In this document: positions 29,513 to 32,044 of the stretch, in pieces | How the letters are laid out: each line of letters starts with the position of its first letter | Numbering within the stretch: the stretch's first letter is position 1 | Source: an uncultured Gemmataceae bacterium | GTDB taxonomy: Bacteria > Planctomycetota > Planctomycetia > Gemmatales > Gemmataceae | DNA: 32,044 nt | Reading direction: 5' to 3' | Assembly: GCA_937922175.1 (NCBI GenBank) | Contig: CAKZUU010000251.1 | Span: 1 to 32,044 of the forward strand | Program-made: the position numbers and the translations under genes | The notes under the pieces: model-generated | The model's database searches: none | What the model was told of the DNA's origin: nothing | What the model saw: only the letters and a program-made list of their open reading frames with translations

Positions 29513-32044
29513 TTAATGGGTCGCGTCAAGAGGGGGCAGAGGTGGGTGTTTCAAGACGCGCATTTTCCATAGCCATGCCTTGATGCTGAAGGCATCGCGA
29601 GCCATACGGCGGACACACTGTTTCCAGGCGCGGTGGATCGCTGGGTCGGGATCCAACTCTTGGTTGTGTTGGGCGGCTTGTTCCAGTTGTCGGCAGGCAT
29701 CGGCGAAGGCGGCACGACCGCCCTGTTGCACCTGAATGATCGCCTTGGTCATGGCGTGGATCATGCGGAAGTAGGCATCGAGACGATCTTTGTCCAGCTC
29801 GTGCTGACCCGACATTCGGGCCGCCTGGGCCGTCTTGCCGGCGACGGCCTCGTCAAAGGCCAGCCAAACGGAATGGAACATCAGCGTGGGATCTTTTCGG
29901 GCATGATCGCGGGCATGTCGGCTCACCTCGGCCGCTTCCCGATCGCGTCCGAGAGATCGAAGCGCGATCGCTAGATTGATGAGCATCCAAGATTCGGCGT
30001 CATCGCGGGACTTCCAGTCGTGCATCCAATGCACCAGGTCGTCGAAGCGATTGATGCGAGCCAGTGCCCAGCCGACTTTGCCCCAAGCGGAGGTGTCGGC
30101 CCGAAGGGCGTGGGCGTATCGCTTGACGAAGGGAGGCAAACGAGCGGCGTCTTGCTGATTTCCCAACGCTTCGAGATACGCCACCAATGCTTCGGTCCCG
30201 ATTTCACCCCGGGAGAGCAGATGGTCGAGGCGTTCGGCTACCGTGTGATCCCCCCGCTTCAGTCGGCGCTCAACCCAGAAGCGACCGACCAGAGGGACGG
30301 CGTCGGACGAACTGATCGCCTCATCGAAGACGCGATCGACCGCCTTGGACCAGCCGGCAGCATCCATCACCTCGATCGCTTTCCGGACGATGCCGGGGGG
30401 GGCTTCCTCGTCGGTCGAGAATTCGGCGAGGAGTTCCATGGCTTCGGCTTGCCGGCCATGTCGGGCGGCCAACTGGATCGCACGCAAGCGGACATGAGGC
30501 CCGTCGGAGTGTTCCCGTAGAATGGCGAGAGTTTCGGCGGCTTCGTCCAATTCGCCGTCGGCGAGCTGCTCATCCATGAGATTCAGACCCGCCATGACGT
30601 ATTCCGGGTCGATCTCGAAGGCACGGCGGAAGTCTTCCTTGGCACCGGCATGATCGCCGATGGCACGGCGCGCCTCACCTCGGTACTCGAACGACATGGC
30701 GTCGCGCGGAGCCAACCGGACCAACTGTTCCGACGCTTCGAGGAATTTATCGGGACGTTGGCTTGCTTCGTACCAATCGGCGAGTCGCTGCCAGCCCCAA
30801 TAATAGTCGGGTTCTTGGGCCAGGATTTCCTCCATCATGGCGATGGCACGTTGCAGCCGGCCTCGTTGAAATTCGACCCAGGCGGCCCGACCACGGAGGA
30901 TGAAGGGCACCTGCTGATCGGCAAACGCTGGCGGGGAACATGCCGCCAGCGCTTCATCCCAACGTTCCAGCCGCGTCAACAGCTCGGCGCGACGGTCGTA
31001 CGCATAGGGGAATCGAGGGTGTCGGCGGATGGCCCGATCCAGGATGTCCAATTGTTGTTCAGGACCGATGTCGGTACCAGAGGGACCGTCGAGCCATAGC
31101 AAGACGGCGTGCGGGTTGAATAAACGGGAGTCGATCGCTTCTTTCAGGAGGCGATCGGCCTCGTCGCTCCAACCGGCGGCTCGCAAATGAGACAAGGCAC
31201 TGGAGATCGGCCAACTCGCCTCGATGGGGGACTCGCAGAGATTCCGGAAAGCCTCCAGAGCGGTGGTTTTGTCTCCCTGTCGGCACGCGAGGTGGCATTG
31301 TCGCGCGATCACGAAATCGTCCGCCACGTGTTCCTGCATGATCGCGAGAGTGGCGGCGGCCTGATCGTACTGCTCGTCGGCCATGTACTCGTCAAATAAC
31401 AGCATCCCCGGCAAAGGGAAGTCGGGGGCAATCTGCTGAGCGTGGCGGAGGTCCGCCTTGCCCGCCTCCCGCTCGCCGTTCAACAACCGTGCCTCACCGC
31501 GTCGCGCCAGGGCGATGGGGTTGTCCGGCCGAAGTTCCACGAGTCGTTCGGCCGCCCGCAAGTACTCTTCGTTCCGACCCAGGTCGTGGTACCAGTCGGT
31601 CAATTGCTGCCAGCCCCAGTAATAGATCGGCTCGCTCTCGACGATCTTCTCCATCAGGGCGACAGCTCGATCAAGGAACCCCGCTCGGGCCTCGACCCAA
31701 GCGGCCCGTCCTCGCACGATCATGGGGGCGGTTTCTTCGCCCTCGGCCGGTCGGCACACTTCGCGGGCTTCGTCGAATCGGCCCAATTCGGCCAAGCGTT
31801 CGGCTTTCAAATCTCGCGCTTCGGGGTGCCGAGGACTGAGCGACAGCACTTTGTCCAACGCCGCCAGAACCTCCTCGCTTTCGGCTGGGTTGGTCAGTTG
31901 CCGAACCATCGCCAACCAGGTGCGAACATCACCCGGCCGCGATCGCGTCAACTCCCGGGCAAATCGGACCACCTCCTCCGGCTGCTCCATCCGCTCACAC
32001 CACAAGCTGAGCATGCGCCAGGCCGTGTCCTGACCCGGGTCGAG
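29513..32044 (-). CDS. Large TPR protein (5' partial)
   Basis: The frame is open to the window edge, so the start is outside; 843 codons are visible (numbering here takes the internal Met at 32014 as residue 1). It is all-helical, with tetratricopeptide units such as LDKVLSLSPRHPEARDLKA and YLRAAERLVELRPDNPIALARRGEA. A 273-residue module occurs twice: YYWGWQ at 131 and 404, RGRAAWVE at 101 and 374, GEAR at 173 and 446, GWS at 281 and 554, all with the same offset. After residue 580 the helices continue without a clear third copy. It ends PPLPPLDATH. No catalytic domain is visible; it is probably a scaffold or part of a protein whose N-terminal domain lies outside. It is convergent with the acyl-CoA synthetase gene, 20 bp apart. 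Confidence 0.82.
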   Translation of the reverse strand, partial: LDPGQDTAWRMLSLWCERMEQPEEVVRFARELTRSRPGDVRTWLAMVRQLTNPAESEEVLAALDKVLSLSPRHPEARDLKAERLAELGRFDEAREVCRPAEGEETAPMIVRGRAAWVEARAGFLDRAVALMEKIVESEPIYYWGWQQLTDWYHDLGRNEEYLRAAERLVELRPDNPIALARRGEARLLNGEREAGKADLRHAQQIAPDFPLPGMLLFDEYMADEQYDQAAATLAIMQEHVADDFVIARQCHLACRQGDKTTALEAFRNLCESPIEASWPISSALSHLRAAGWSDEADRLLKEAIDSRLFNPHAVLLWLDGPSGTDIGPEQQLDILDRAIRRHPRFPYAYDRRAELLTRLERWDEALAACSPPAFADQQVPFILRGRAAWVEFQRGRLQRAIAMMEEILAQEPDYYWGWQRLADWYEASQRPDKFLEASEQLVRLAPRDAMSFEYRGEARRAIGDHAGAKEDFRRAFEIDPEYVMAGLNLMDEQLADGELDEAAETLAILREHSDGPHVRLRAIQLAARHGRQAEAMELLAEFSTDEEAPPGIVRKAIEVMDAAGWSKAVDRVFDEAISSSDAVPLVGRFWVERRLKRGDHTVAERLDHLLSRGEIGTEALVAYLEALGNQQDAARLPPFVKRYAHALRADTSAWGKVGWALARINRFDDLVHWMHDWKSRDDAESWMLINLAIALRSLGRDREAAEVSRHARDHARKDPTLMFHSVWLAFDEAVAGKTAQAARMSGQHELDKDRLDAYFRMIHAMTKAIIQVQQGGRAAFADACRQLEQAAQHNQELDPDPAIHRAWKQCVRRMARDAFSIKAWLWKMRVLKHPPLPPLDATH

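Overview
The window looks like chromosomal DNA from a planctomycete, most likely a member of Gemmatales/Isosphaerales or a close relative. Four features support this: a giant PVC-type membrane-bound dehydrogenase with a haem domain (17503-21153), a DUF1559 pseudopilin-like protein (24313-25392), a secreted PQQ-type beta-propeller, and GC-rich housekeeping genes scattered in short operons. The archaeal-type bifunctional FBP aldolase/phosphatase hints at a thermophilic or anaerobic ancestry; that is inference. No tRNA, rRNA, CRISPR array or insertion sequence was recognised.

Region 1 (1-7818) is a stress/low-energy cluster. It holds a DHOD-like flavoprotein (5' end cut off by the window), two UspA proteins, a DUF2934 protein, an exported c'-like cytochrome, a CBS-pair protein, and a tightly overlapping operon of BON protein, phosphoribosyltransferase, FBP aldolase/phosphatase, pyruvate-kinase-like protein and UspA. 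Three sequences matching the sigma-54 -24/-12 consensus (GG-N10-GC with GGCAYG and TTGC) lie upstream of the three transcription units. Two of them are divergent and flank a 150-bp segment with inverted repeats that could bind an activator. This is the main candidate for an undescribed system: a sigma-54-driven switch of carbon and energy metabolism.

Region 2 (7784-8945, minus strand) is an aquaporin-arsC pair, apparently an arsenic detoxification operon. The aquaporin is broken by an exact 5-bp tandem duplication.

Region 3 (9067-17388) is housekeeping: dapA and carA (+); menG/ubiE-hemE-ridA (minus); a LURP-one/scramblase-like protein; an M24 peptidase; a stand-alone ParB-like protein; and a NhaA antiporter.

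Region 4 (17503-25392) is planctomycete-specific secreted biology. It has the large dehydrogenase and, convergent to it, a three-gene minus-strand operon (DUF1559, PQQ propeller, secreted propeller-like protein). That operon has a visible promoter and a strong terminator.

Region 5 (25550-32044) holds a polytopic membrane protein fused to a spermidine-synthase-like domain, overlapping an acyl-CoA synthetase. It ends with a TPR protein that runs off the window and carries an internal 273-residue duplication.
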